A stretch of DNA of 56,923 nucleotides, from positions 1 through 56,923 of the forward strand of contig CADBOG010000037.1 in assembly GCA_902796265.1 (NCBI GenBank). The letters are read 5' to 3'. The notes under the pieces are model-generated. The model did not search any database. It was not told the origin of the DNA and was given only the letters and a program-made list of their open reading frames with translations. Both the position numbers and the translations under genes were made by a program. This stretch comes from an uncultured Bacteroidota bacterium. Lineage in GTDB: Bacteria > Bacteroidota > Bacteroidia > Bacteroidales > P3. Below, piece by piece: positions 1 through 10,100 of the stretch (within the stretch, counting starts at the first letter, position 1; every line of letters begins with the position of its first letter).

Positions 1-81
1 ATGCCTGGAACGGCCTTTAAAGCCCTCTTGCAGACGTCTGAAAACTGGTTGAGTGGGCTGAAAAATGCGGTGTCTTTTTGA
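1..81 (+). CDS. Possible 3' end of an upstream gene (partial)
   Basis: Frame 1 is open from the window edge to a TGA at 79-81, giving 26 codons ending in LSGLKNAVSF. It may be the C-terminus of a gene that begins outside the window. It is too short to assign to a family. A minus-strand promoter at 99-130 points into the same stretch, so the reading is uncertain. Confidence 0.25.
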   Translation: MPGTAFKALLQTSENWLSGLKNAVSF

Positions 82-98
82 TTATTTAAAAACATTTG

Positions 99-130
99 CA
101 AAGATACTCATTTTCAGCCACTTGGCCAAA
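99..130 (-). promoter_or_regulatory. Bacteroidota-type promoter reading leftward
   Basis: On the minus strand TTTG (127-130) is followed after 20 bases by TATCTTTG (99-106), matching the -33/-7 consensus. It would drive a minus-strand gene lying left of the window. No matching start codon is visible in the 90 bases present. Confidence 0.5.
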
Positions 131-217
131 TATTTAAAGTTAAAAAATCATAAATAAATTATTAAAAATCAAATATATAAATTAAAAATTACCGAAGTAT
201 TGAAAGTTAAGATTAAT

Positions 218-3200
218 ATGAAAAAAATACTTTTTTCACTCCTGCTGCTTGCGGCAGCAATCAACACTTACGCCTTTGACTTTTCTGCAGTATGTAGTAC
301 GGGACAGACGCTATACTACAACATTACAAGTGATTCAACAGTGTGTATTACATATTCAGATACATACACAGGTGATTATACTGGGGCACCAACTCAATAC
401 TATTGGCATTACTCCAGCCCTTCTGGCAGTCTGGTAATACCATCTATCGTTTATAACAATGGTCATGAATACAGTGTGACCGCAATTGGAAACCATGCGT
501 TTCATCAGTGTTCATTGAGTGATGTAATTATTCCAAATAGCATAGTTGTAATTGGTGGGGATGCATTTTATGCAAGTGGCCTGACTAGTATACAAATTGG
601 TGGAAATGTAATAAGCATTGGTGAGCGTGCTTTCGCCTTGACAGGTTTAAGTGATGTGGTGATACCCAATAATGTAGCGACAATAGGTGAAAGTGCATTT
701 GAAAGCTCTGGATTAAGAAAATTAACAATTGGAAAGAACGTGCATTATATAGGTTTTAGAGCATTCTGGAACAACTATTTAGATACTATTTATTATAATG
801 CAGATAGTTGTACTGATGTGGGTCATGGTTATCCGATTAACTATAGTCAAAGTGGAATTAACGATGGATTGGATTTAATTGTTCTTGGGAATAATGTAAA
901 AGTAATTCCCAAATATTTGTTTACCAACAATCAAAATATTATTTCGGTCAATATTCCTGACTCGGTCTCAAAGATATGTTATGGTGCATTTTCTGGGTGT
1001 ACAAATCTAACAGAAATCACAATTCCAAGTTCTGTTGACACAATAGAACCATTCGCATTCTCCGGTTGTATAAGTCTTTCTACATTCCCAATAATGGGTT
1101 TATGTAAGGGTATAGCTGAAGGTACTTTTTATGGATGTACAAATTTGACAACTGCAATTATTTCAGACAATATCGTGACTATAGGAGAGCGAGCATTCTA
1201 TAATTGTACAAATCTCGACACATTATACATCGGGGTCAATGTTAGAACTATTGGAAACGGCGCATTCGGTGGGTGTAGTCAAATACGATATTTGCATTTT
1301 AATGCGAAAAACTGCCAAACGAATTTTATGAGTAGTCCGTATAGTAGTACGCCAAGTATTTTCTCTTATTACTACGGATATAATTATAGTTGCTCAGGTC
1401 ATGACCTTGTCAACTCGCTTATTATCGGAGATAGCGTTTTAAACATTGTTGAAAATGCTTTTGGAGCGATAGGGAATTGGATTAATGTTCGCAATATTAC
1501 CATTCCAGAAAATGTTAAAACAATAGGTCTTGGTGCTTTCCATGGCTTGACAAATCTTGACACTATTTTTTATAACGCCAAAACGTGTAGGCAAATGAGG
1601 GGAAGCCTAACGCTCCCACCTAATGTTGGTAAAATTATTGTTGGCAACCATGTGCAAATGCTTCCAGATTCCGCATTCTATGGTTTAATGAATGTTTTTG
1701 ATAGCGTTCCTTGGCCAGATTCAATAAGGTATGTTGGTCGGCATTGTTATGATGGCCATAGTAATATTGTAGGCGCGGTAACAATTCCGAGTACAATAGA
1801 TACCATTGATGATTATGCTTTTGCAAACTGCACAGGTATAGACACAATCATCTTCAATGCCAAGAATTGTATGAAGATGAACAGTGGTAAAGTGTTTGAT
1901 GGGTGCAATAATATAAGCCATATTGAAATTGGCAACAATGTACAACGTTTCCCAGATAGTGCATTTACCATATTCAATCACCTTTTGGGTGCTATTCCAT
2001 GGAGGAATTCGCTGCGGTATGTGGGCACTTGGAATTTCCCAAACAGGAACGAACTATCAGGTAATTTCACAATACCGCTGAGTGTCGATACAATAGCAGA
2101 AGGGGCATTCTACAATTGTGACAATATTTTGTCTCTGAATACAAATAATGTCAAATACCTCGGCAGAAAAGCTTTCGCCAACTGTGACCGACTTGTTTCT
2201 GTAACTCTTGGCGGTTCGACGCAAATTCTTGGCAATGCTGCATTTAGCGGTTGCTTCCGACTTCAAAATGTCGACCTTGGAGTAGTAACCTCTATCGGTG
2301 ACAGTACCTTTCAAGGATGTATACGATTGACGAAACCAGAAATGCCGATGAATCTTCAAACCATTGGTCTTCGGGCTTTTGATGGATGTGGGGATATCAC
2401 AGGGAAGCTGACTATCCCAGCAGGGGTGACAAGTATTGGGGACTACGCCTTCAACAATACTGGTACTATTACGGAGATAGAAATGTTGGGTAGCATTCCA
2501 CCGACAATATATGCCCATACATTTGCATCTGTGGACAGCATGGTGACTGTCAGCGTTCCCTGCGGGGCAGTAATGAACTACTATACCACCGATTACTGGG
2601 AAAACTTCCCTAATATTGTTGAGGCTCCGCCATATAGACTGACAATGGCTGTGAACAATGATGTTATGGGTACTGCATCTGTGATGCAACAACCTACCTG
2701 CAGCAACCATTCTGCCATCATACAGGCCACTGCACAGCCTGGCTTTCATTTCCAGCAGTGGAGCGATGGTAACAGTGCCAATCCGAGAACAATCCAGATA
2801 ACACGGGACTCCTCGTTCACCGCCATCTTCGCTGTGAACAACAGCTATGTCACCATCCATGCCAACGATTCCACTATGGGCAGCGTCAGCGGAACAGGAC
2901 TTTACGGCTGGAATGCTCCAGTTACAATGACTGCCACAGCCTACAGTGGCTATCATTTCCTCCACTGGAACGACGGCAACACGCAGAACCCACGCTATAT
3001 GGCTGCGGTGCGCGACACTACTTTCACTGCCATCTTCGTCTCTAATGTCAGCACCATCACTGTCGGCAATGCCAATCCCGACATGGGCAACGTGAGTGGG
3101 AGCGGAGTTTATTACTACCAGAACCAGGTGAGCATCACCGCTACGCCTAACTACGGCTACCACTTCACCCAGTGGAATGACGGCAATACGCTGAATCCCC

Positions 3201-5596
3201 GAACAATAACCGTAAGCCAGGATTCGGCCTTTACAGCTTTCTTTGCCCTGAACACCTACAATATCGTGGCATCCAGCAACAGCACCACGATGGGCAGCGT
3301 GACAGGCGGCGGAAGCTACACCTACCTGCATGAGATGTCGATGACCGCAACACCAGCATACGGCTACCACTTCGTGCAGTGGAACGACCAGAACACCGAC
3401 AACCCCCGCACCATCACGGTGACACGCGACTCGGCATTCACGGCACAGTTTGCAGCCAACAGCTACGCCATAACTGCCGAACCTAATGACCCTACTATGG
3501 GAAGCGCATACGGCAGCGGCACATACAACTTCAATACTACCGCCACCCTGACCGCAGTTGCGGAATATGGCTACCACTTCACGCAGTGGAGCGATGGTGT
3601 GACTAACAATCCCCGTCTTGTCACCGTGCAGAACTCGGCCACATACACGGCACAGTTTGAAATCAACAGCTACATACTCACCGTGCAGAGCAGCAACCCT
3701 GCAATCGGCACCACCAGTGGCGGAGGCTCTTACAACTACCTTACGCCAGTGAACATCACAGCCATCCCCAACGCTGGCTATCATTTTACGCAATGGAGCG
3801 ACGGCAATACCGACAACCCTCGTCTGGTAAATGTCATACAGAATGCAACATACACCGCCCAGTTTGCCATAAACAGCTATGCTGTGGGAGTGACTTGCAA
3901 CAACTCGAACATGGGAAGTGTGTCGGGCAGCGGCACATATAACCACAACAGTGTTGCGACATTGTCGGCAACGGCCTATTACGGCTACCACTTCGTGCAG
4001 TGGCAGGACGGCAACACTCAGAATCCGCGCAGTGTGGTGGTTACCGACTCGACACAATACATAGCGCAGTTTGACTACAACAGCTATCTCGTCACTGCAA
4101 ATAGCAGCAATATGACCATCGGCATCGCCACGGGTGGCGGCAGCTACAACTACCTGTCGCAGGTGGCACTGACGGCAGTGCCCACACCGCACTACCACTT
4201 CACGATTTGGAACGACAGCATAGAGGATAACCCTAGGACAATCACCGTGACTCGCGACTCGGTCTTCACTGCCCACTTCGCCATCGACCGGCACACGATT
4301 GGTGTCATCTCGTCTGACGCCACACGGGGATCGGTCAGCGGAACAGACACTGTGGACTACAATACCGCTGTATGGATTTCTGCCACCGCCAACTATGGCT
4401 ACAACTTCACGCAATGGAACGACGGCAACACCCAGAATCCGCGTCGTGTGGTGGTGCAGCAGGATACGGTATTCACCGCCAGCTTTGCAGCGAACCAGTA
4501 CACCGCCACCTGCAATGTTAACGACGCGTCAAGAGGCATGGCAGAGATAACGACGGCTGCCACTCCACAGGCTGGAGCATCAACATATCAGGGCGATTAT
4601 CTCTCAGCCCTTACCTTTACTGCATCGCCATATTACGGCTATCACTTTGTGCAGTGGAACGATGGCATGACCGACAACCCTCGCCAAGTGACACTGACAA
4701 AGGATACTGCCTTGACGGCATACTTTGATTACAACACATACACTATAAGCCTTTCCGCTAACGACAGCACATTGGGCAGCGTGCAGGGTGGTGGAGAGTA
4801 CAACTACCTGTCGCAGGTCACTATCACCGCAACGGCAGCCCAGCATTGCCACTTTGTGCAGTGGAACGACGGCAACACCACCAACCCACGCCTGCTGACC
4901 CTGACGGCTGACTCTTCTTTCACTGCCATCTTCGAGCAAGACCAGCAATTCACTATCAATGTCATTGCAAACGATACCGCACGCGGCAGCACAGAGGGCA
5001 GCGGTACCTATTTCCTGGGAGAGACGGCTACCATCTCTGCAACTGCCTGCGACCATTACTACTTCGCGCAGTGGAGTGACGGCATCACCAGCAATCCGAG
5101 GACAGTGACTGTGATGGGCGATGCCACATACACCGCTGTCTTTGAACCAGTAAGCTATATCTTGACGGTTACTGCCAACGACTACAGCTGGGGCAGCGTG
5201 TCGGGAGGCGGTACTTATCCCTACGGCAGCGTAGCTGACATTGCGGCACAGCCTTTCGACGGCTACATCTTCAGTGGATGGAGCGATGGCGACAGCAATG
5301 CCACACGCCAGATAGTCATTGAGGGCGATTTGAGCCTTGAGGCCCGATTCGAAAAGAAGAATACGGAGAGGATAGGGGACTTGTCTGATGATGGCCAAGC
5401 GGCAGTGTCCGCGCAATGTCATACAATCATTGTGACTGGAGCCGAAGGACTATCAATATCAGTGTATGATGCCTTAGGAAGAAAGATGGCCGCAATCAAA
5501 AGAGCAACACTAAGAGAAGAGCTTACCCTATCGGCATCCGGCATCTACATGGTGAAAATCGAGAACCACAAAGCAATAAAATGCATTGTGAGATAA
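218..5596 (+). CDS. Giant BspA-like LRR protein with 13 InlB-B-like repeats and T9SS sorting domain
   Basis: Secreted surface protein of about 1792 residues. The ATG at 218 is preferred over an in-frame TTG at 200 because it directly begins a signal peptide (MKKILFSLLLLAAAINTYA). Residues about 70-790 are BspA-type LRR_5 repeats with the recurrent pattern 'IP..V..IG..AF..C..L'. From nt 2633 to about 5359 (residues about 806-1714) there are 13 tandem units of about 70 residues of the divergent InlB B-repeat type, each with a core like GYHFxQWNDGNTxNPR and ending TAxF. The last 80 residues form a type A T9SS C-terminal domain ending KCIVR. These features suggest export by T9SS and attachment at the cell surface; an adhesive role is inferred. 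A transglutaminase-like gene follows 26 bases later and is probably co-transcribed. Base use in the LRR half is more AT-rich than in the repeat half. Confidence 0.9.
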   Translation: MKKILFSLLLLAAAINTYAFDFSAVCSTGQTLYYNITSDSTVCITYSDTYTGDYTGAPTQYYWHYSSPSGSLVIPSIVYNNGHEYSVTAIGNHAFHQCSLSDVIIPNSIVVIGGDAFYASGLTSIQIGGNVISIGERAFALTGLSDVVIPNNVATIGESAFESSGLRKLTIGKNVHYIGFRAFWNNYLDTIYYNADSCTDVGHGYPINYSQSGINDGLDLIVLGNNVKVIPKYLFTNNQNIISVNIPDSVSKICYGAFSGCTNLTEITIPSSVDTIEPFAFSGCISLSTFPIMGLCKGIAEGTFYGCTNLTTAIISDNIVTIGERAFYNCTNLDTLYIGVNVRTIGNGAFGGCSQIRYLHFNAKNCQTNFMSSPYSSTPSIFSYYYGYNYSCSGHDLVNSLIIGDSVLNIVENAFGAIGNWINVRNITIPENVKTIGLGAFHGLTNLDTIFYNAKTCRQMRGSLTLPPNVGKIIVGNHVQMLPDSAFYGLMNVFDSVPWPDSIRYVGRHCYDGHSNIVGAVTIPSTIDTIDDYAFANCTGIDTIIFNAKNCMKMNSGKVFDGCNNISHIEIGNNVQRFPDSAFTIFNHLLGAIPWRNSLRYVGTWNFPNRNELSGNFTIPLSVDTIAEGAFYNCDNILSLNTNNVKYLGRKAFANCDRLVSVTLGGSTQILGNAAFSGCFRLQNVDLGVVTSIGDSTFQGCIRLTKPEMPMNLQTIGLRAFDGCGDITGKLTIPAGVTSIGDYAFNNTGTITEIEMLGSIPPTIYAHTFASVDSMVTVSVPCGAVMNYYTTDYWENFPNIVEAPPYRLTMAVNNDVMGTASVMQQPTCSNHSAIIQATAQPGFHFQQWSDGNSANPRTIQITRDSSFTAIFAVNNSYVTIHANDSTMGSVSGTGLYGWNAPVTMTATAYSGYHFLHWNDGNTQNPRYMAAVRDTTFTAIFVSNVSTITVGNANPDMGNVSGSGVYYYQNQVSITATPNYGYHFTQWNDGNTLNPRTITVSQDSAFTAFFALNTYNIVASSNSTTMGSVTGGGSYTYLHEMSMTATPAYGYHFVQWNDQNTDNPRTITVTRDSAFTAQFAANSYAITAEPNDPTMGSAYGSGTYNFNTTATLTAVAEYGYHFTQWSDGVTNNPRLVTVQNSATYTAQFEINSYILTVQSSNPAIGTTSGGGSYNYLTPVNITAIPNAGYHFTQWSDGNTDNPRLVNVIQNATYTAQFAINSYAVGVTCNNSNMGSVSGSGTYNHNSVATLSATAYYGYHFVQWQDGNTQNPRSVVVTDSTQYIAQFDYNSYLVTANSSNMTIGIATGGGSYNYLSQVALTAVPTPHYHFTIWNDSIEDNPRTITVTRDSVFTAHFAIDRHTIGVISSDATRGSVSGTDTVDYNTAVWISATANYGYNFTQWNDGNTQNPRRVVVQQDTVFTASFAANQYTATCNVNDASRGMAEITTAATPQAGASTYQGDYLSALTFTASPYYGYHFVQWNDGMTDNPRQVTLTKDTALTAYFDYNTYTISLSANDSTLGSVQGGGEYNYLSQVTITATAAQHCHFVQWNDGNTTNPRLLTLTADSSFTAIFEQDQQFTINVIANDTARGSTEGSGTYFLGETATISATACDHYYFAQWSDGITSNPRTVTVMGDATYTAVFEPVSYILTVTANDYSWGSVSGGGTYPYGSVADIAAQPFDGYIFSGWSDGDSNATRQIVIEGDLSLEARFEKKNTERIGDLSDDGQAAVSAQCHTIIVTGAEGLSISVYDALGRKMAAIKRATLREELTLSASGIYMVKIENHKAIKCIVR
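2633..5359 (+). repeat. 13 tandem InlB-B-like coding repeats
   Basis: Thirteen consecutive protein repeats of about 69-80 residues (207-240 bases) lie within the BspA-like gene. They share 'MGSVSGxG', 'GYHFxQWxDG', 'NPRxxxV' and a closing 'TAxF'. Unit 10 is longer by about 11 residues. Because of the repetition the antisense strand is also open over 2 kb; this is a shadow, not a gene. Confidence 0.9.
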
Positions 5597-5622
5597 GGAA
5601 TGATATATCTATAAGTAATAAT

Positions 5623-7110
5623 ATGCGAAAGTTCTTTTTTATATCGACAAGTGTTATTATAGCTCTGCTATCAATATCTGACAACATTTTTGCACAAACT
5701 CCACAGGAGGAATATGAGGCATGGAAAAAGCGGGCTATGCAAGAATATGGAAAGTATCGTGATGACCAGGTTAGGAGTTATAGGGAATTCCGTGAGAAGG
5801 CCAATGCTGAGTATGCCATGTTCATGCAAGAGGCTTGGGACCGTATGGGTGTAAAACCAGCATTGGAACCACCTACAGAGCCTGAACCTCCTCAACCAGA
5901 GCCTGTGCCCCAAGGGGCGGAACCAACAACAGAGCCAATTCCTTTTGTAGAACCCGTTCCATCACCTAAAGTGGAACCCACTCCTGTTGTACCATTGCCT
6001 GATGTTCCAGCACCAGCACCTACAGATCCTTCGTTTAGGATTGACTTTTACGGAACTTCGATTACACTACGTGCTGATAAGGATAAGCGTCCGAAACTGA
6101 AATCATGCGATGGGGTCTCTGTCAGCAAGATGTGGGAACAATTGGCAAAGAAGGACTTCGACCCTCTCTTGCGAGACTGCATGGAAAAAAGCCGTTCGCT
6201 ATCTCTGGGAGATTGGGGCTTTGTACAATTGGTACGTAAAGTCTCCTCGAACTATTATGGTAAGGAGAACAACGAGGCGGTATTGATGAGTGCCTACTTG
6301 CTCTGCCAGAGTGGATTGCAATGTCGGTTGGCAAGAATGGGGAACCGTCTATTGCTGCTTATGCCTTTTGATTGTGAGCTGATGTTTAACCATCCTTATA
6401 TTGAAATTGATGGCGTCAATTACTTTGCACTCAACATGAAAGATGGTGAAGGCGAAGTGGAGGTGTTCAACAGAGCTTTTCCTAATGAACACATTGGTTC
6501 ACTTCGGATGACGCAGCTCCCAAAGCTGGCCATGCGTGCAATATCAAAAAGAAGTTTCTCGGATAAGGATCCCCATGTTATGACCTGTGATGTCAGTGTG
6601 AACCGAAACTTGATAGACTTCTTGAACGACTACCCTCTTACACCACAATGGGACTATTATGCATTGGCTTCTTTGAGTGATTCTTCTAAAAAAGCCTTAT
6701 ATGCCACGATGAGGTTGAAGATTGCGGGTAAGAATCGGGTTGATGCTGCCAATATCCTCTTGCACTGGGTACAGACGGCATTCAAATACAAAACGGATGA
6801 GGATCAGTTTGGTGTTGAACGGCCTCTTTTTGCAGATGAGAGCCTTTATTATCCATATTGTGACTGTGAAGACCGCAGTATACTGTTTAGCAATTTGGTT
6901 CGTGACTTGCTGGGACTGGATGTTGTGCTTCTGCACTTCCCGGGTCATCTTGCCACGGCGGTGAAGTTCAAAGAATCAGTAGAAGGTGACTATCTTGACC
7001 TACATGATGGACGCTATGTTGTTTGTGACCCAACGTACATTGGAGCTCCAGTAGGTATGGCGATGCCACAATGCAAGAAACAGCAAGTGGAGGTGATTAT
7101 GCTTAAATAA
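5623..7110 (+). CDS. Secreted transglutaminase-like protein
   Basis: A protein of about 495 residues. The ATG at 5623 fits a signal peptide (MRKFFFISTSVIIALLSI, cleavage near IFAQ); the upstream in-frame ATG at 5581 lies inside the previous gene and would spoil it. After a charged helical segment comes a Pro/Glu-rich linker (residues about 75-135), then a globular part. The C-terminal third carries a transglutaminase-like triad: Cys in YPYCDCEDRS (about 413-415), His in FPGHLATAV (about 441) and Asp in VVCDPTY (about 469). Such domains act as peptidases or as amide crosslinkers; which applies here cannot be told. It sits 26 bases behind the BspA-like gene, so the two may act together at the cell surface. 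Confidence 0.75.
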   Translation: MRKFFFISTSVIIALLSISDNIFAQTPQEEYEAWKKRAMQEYGKYRDDQVRSYREFREKANAEYAMFMQEAWDRMGVKPALEPPTEPEPPQPEPVPQGAEPTTEPIPFVEPVPSPKVEPTPVVPLPDVPAPAPTDPSFRIDFYGTSITLRADKDKRPKLKSCDGVSVSKMWEQLAKKDFDPLLRDCMEKSRSLSLGDWGFVQLVRKVSSNYYGKENNEAVLMSAYLLCQSGLQCRLARMGNRLLLLMPFDCELMFNHPYIEIDGVNYFALNMKDGEGEVEVFNRAFPNEHIGSLRMTQLPKLAMRAISKRSFSDKDPHVMTCDVSVNRNLIDFLNDYPLTPQWDYYALASLSDSSKKALYATMRLKIAGKNRVDAANILLHWVQTAFKYKTDEDQFGVERPLFADESLYYPYCDCEDRSILFSNLVRDLLGLDVVLLHFPGHLATAVKFKESVEGDYLDLHDGRYVVCDPTYIGAPVGMAMPQCKKQQVEVIMLK

Positions 7111-7167
7111 TCACTCTCAATTGGTCATCAAAGCAACAAACCATTGTTATTACAGGCACATCCTCGG

Positions 7168-10100
7168 CTACCTTATTATTGTCACTGTGCCTTTGGTAGT
7201 GCGGGTTTGGCGGGGCTGGAGGAGGGTGGCGTATTTCATTATCCAGGTGTATGTTGCTTGGGGGCTAGGGGAACCGTGGTAGGTGCCATCCCAACTGCCA
7301 GTGAGGGCATCGAAATGGGTGATGAGAAGTCCGGCACGGTTGTATATCCACACTTCGCCATTTGCCAACTGGTTGGATATGATTGCAAAGCGATTGTTTT
7401 GCGGTTCGTCGGGAGTTATGGCGGTGGGTGCCCATATCACAGCACGATTGCAATGAACTATGCCCCATACACTATCGATGCAGCCTGCCATTGTGCGTGC
7501 CACGAGGAGTACCAGTAGCGAGTCTTTGTCAGCTGGAAACATGAAGGTGCTGATTCTTGCCGTATCGACAATGATGGATGAGGCGATACCGCTGCTGAAA
7601 GGAGTCGGTTCACTGATAAACCATATTCTAGAATGGCTCTCTGAACGGTCGCGGAGTCTGACTTCAGGATGGTCGAGGTCTACCATTGTGGGTGCTATCT
7701 CCATGGTTGCCTCGAAATTGTTGTCGAGGTCGAGTAGCAGGTGCAGCACCGAGTCGCATCCATAAATGTTAAGGTAGTCTATATGAGGACTGTAGGTTGA
7801 ATAGGTGTAGGTGTTCCCGTCAATCCAGTGATATGGTGCACCATCGCACACCACAGCACGATGGAATGTATGGTTGGTTGGATGGACTGTAAGGAGCATC
7901 GTAATGGTACTGTCGCAACCATAGGAATTGTATGTTGAGAACTGATGGCTGAAAATCGAACTGTCGAAGGTGTGTCCGTCCCAAGTGTAAGGCAACAGGT
8001 TGTCGCAGATGGTGTCGTAGAGGTTGGTATGATGTGTGGGGTTGACCGAGAGAAAGAGATGTACGGTGCTGTCGCAACCAAAAGAAGTGTGCGTTGATAA
8101 TTGATAGTTGAAAGATGTGCTGTCGCCTGAAAATGTGTGGTCGTTCCAAATGTATGGAAGCTGGTTGTCGCAGAGGGTGTCGTAGAAATAGAGGTCGTAG
8201 ACGGGATTGATGGTGAGATTGAGCGTCACAGTGCTGTCGGCACCATGGACATTTGTGGTAATATACTGAAAGGTATGGGTTGAAGACTGTGAGCCTGATT
8301 GAAGAATGGCTCCGCCTGAGCCTGAATGCATATTGGTCACTGTGCTGTCGTGCCATGTGAAGGGCAGCTGATCAGCGCAAATAGTGCTGTCTATCGTGAT
8401 AAAGACGTTGTTCCAAACATGGAGAGTGTAATGTATGGTGCTGTCGCAACCTAGATAATTGAGAGTTGAGAATTGAGAATTGAAAGTTCCGTCGGTGAAG
8501 GTGGAGTCAAGGAAGGTGTGGGGCAGTTGGTTTTGGACAATGGTGTCGTTGATAGTGGTGTCGCTGGATGGCAAAACATGAAGGGTCATGTATATTGTGC
8601 TATCGGCACCATGGATATTGGGTATCGTAAAATGATGATTAAAAAGTGATATGCCATCTTCTACGGTGTTGGGCGTGTCGCTGAAGAGATGTCCGTTCCA
8701 TAGGAGGGGCAACTGGGTATCGCAGATGGTGCTGTCGAGCGAGGTCTGGACATTGTGCCATACATGGAGAGTATAGTTTATGGTACTGTCGCAACCTAGA
8801 TAATTGAGAATTGAAAATTGAGTATTGAAAGTTTCGTCGATGAAGGTGGAGTCAAGGAAGGTGTAGGGCAACTGATTCTGAACAATAGTGTCGTGGATTG
8901 TGGTGTCGCTGGAGAGCAAAACATGAAGTGTCATGTATACTGTGCTGTCAGCTCCGTGGATATTTGGGATTTTGAAGTGATGATAGAATTGTGATATGCC
9001 ACCATGTAAAGTGTCGGGCGTATCGCTGAAGAGATGTCCTTCCCAGAGAAGGGGCAGCTGAGTGTCGCAGATGGTGCTGTCGAGCATGGTTTGGACGTTG
9101 TGCCATACATGAAGAGTATAGTAGATGGCGCTGTCGCAACCTAGAGAATTGATGGTTGAAAATTGAGAATTGAGAGTTTCGTCGGTAAAGGTGGAGTCAA
9201 GGAAGGTGTAGGGCAGCTGGTTCTGGACAATGGTGTCGTGGATGTATGCCTGAGTGTTGAGGTCAGCGACATGAATTGACCATGTGGCTGTGTCAGTGCA
9301 ACCGCCACCAGACAATGATGCAACCAACTGGATAGTGTGGTCTCCTGGCGAAAGAATTATTGACTCGTCGCTGTATGTGGAAAGGAACTGGCCGTCAACG
9401 AACCATTCGCCCTGTTCGCAAGGTCTTGAAGTGAGGTTCTGCCGCAGTGAATCAGTGGCTATGCAGCTGTTGTTGTGCAGGTTGAGGCGCATGTTGCAAT
9501 TCTCAGTTCTGCTGCTGTCGAATGATATTATCGCAGCGGGGTAACGTTCACCGGCAATAGCCTGCATCTCGAATGAACAACTTGTACCGGCTGGGGCACC
9601 GATGAATGAAATACGGCAACGGTATTCGCCAGCTTGTGTCACATGCAGAGACTGATTGGTGGAAAGAACCACGCTGGGGGCATCGGTATTGTACCATTGG
9701 TAGCTGAACCCTTCTGGTGCTGTGAAAGTGTTCTCTATCTGGCAACCGCAGTTCTCTGTGAGAAGAGTCTTGTTGCTGCAATCGATGACGAAATAGGCAT
9801 AGCCATAATGCTGTCCATGGGCGCAGTCATAGGTTGATAGGCGTATCTTGATGGTCTGTCCGTGAAGAGGTGTGAGGTCGATGCCCACGGTGGTCCAATC
9901 TTTCCAAAGGACAGCATCTGTGGTCAGATGTACGCTGTCGAAACATAGTGGGTCGTAGATGTTCCACCCAAGTTCGGTACTGGCAACGAAATCAGCCGAG
10001 TAGCAGCTGCTATTGACTTCGCAATCATTCTCGTCAAGGATTTGGAACTTGAATCGCGGTCGCTGAATGGAGTTGTGATTTGGCACCTGAAGCAGAGCTG

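Noticed and set aside
2057-4414. Open frame of 785 codons on the minus strand
   Set aside because: It is antisense to the 13 tandem repeats of the BspA-like gene; the repeat keeps the opposite strand open. The protein is Val/Cys/His/Arg-rich and lacks any known pattern. The same applies to 4604-5422 (minus).
7144-7518. Plus-strand frame of 124 codons at the end of the type B adhesin gene
   Set aside because: Antisense to the conserved C-terminal sorting domain and without coding features.
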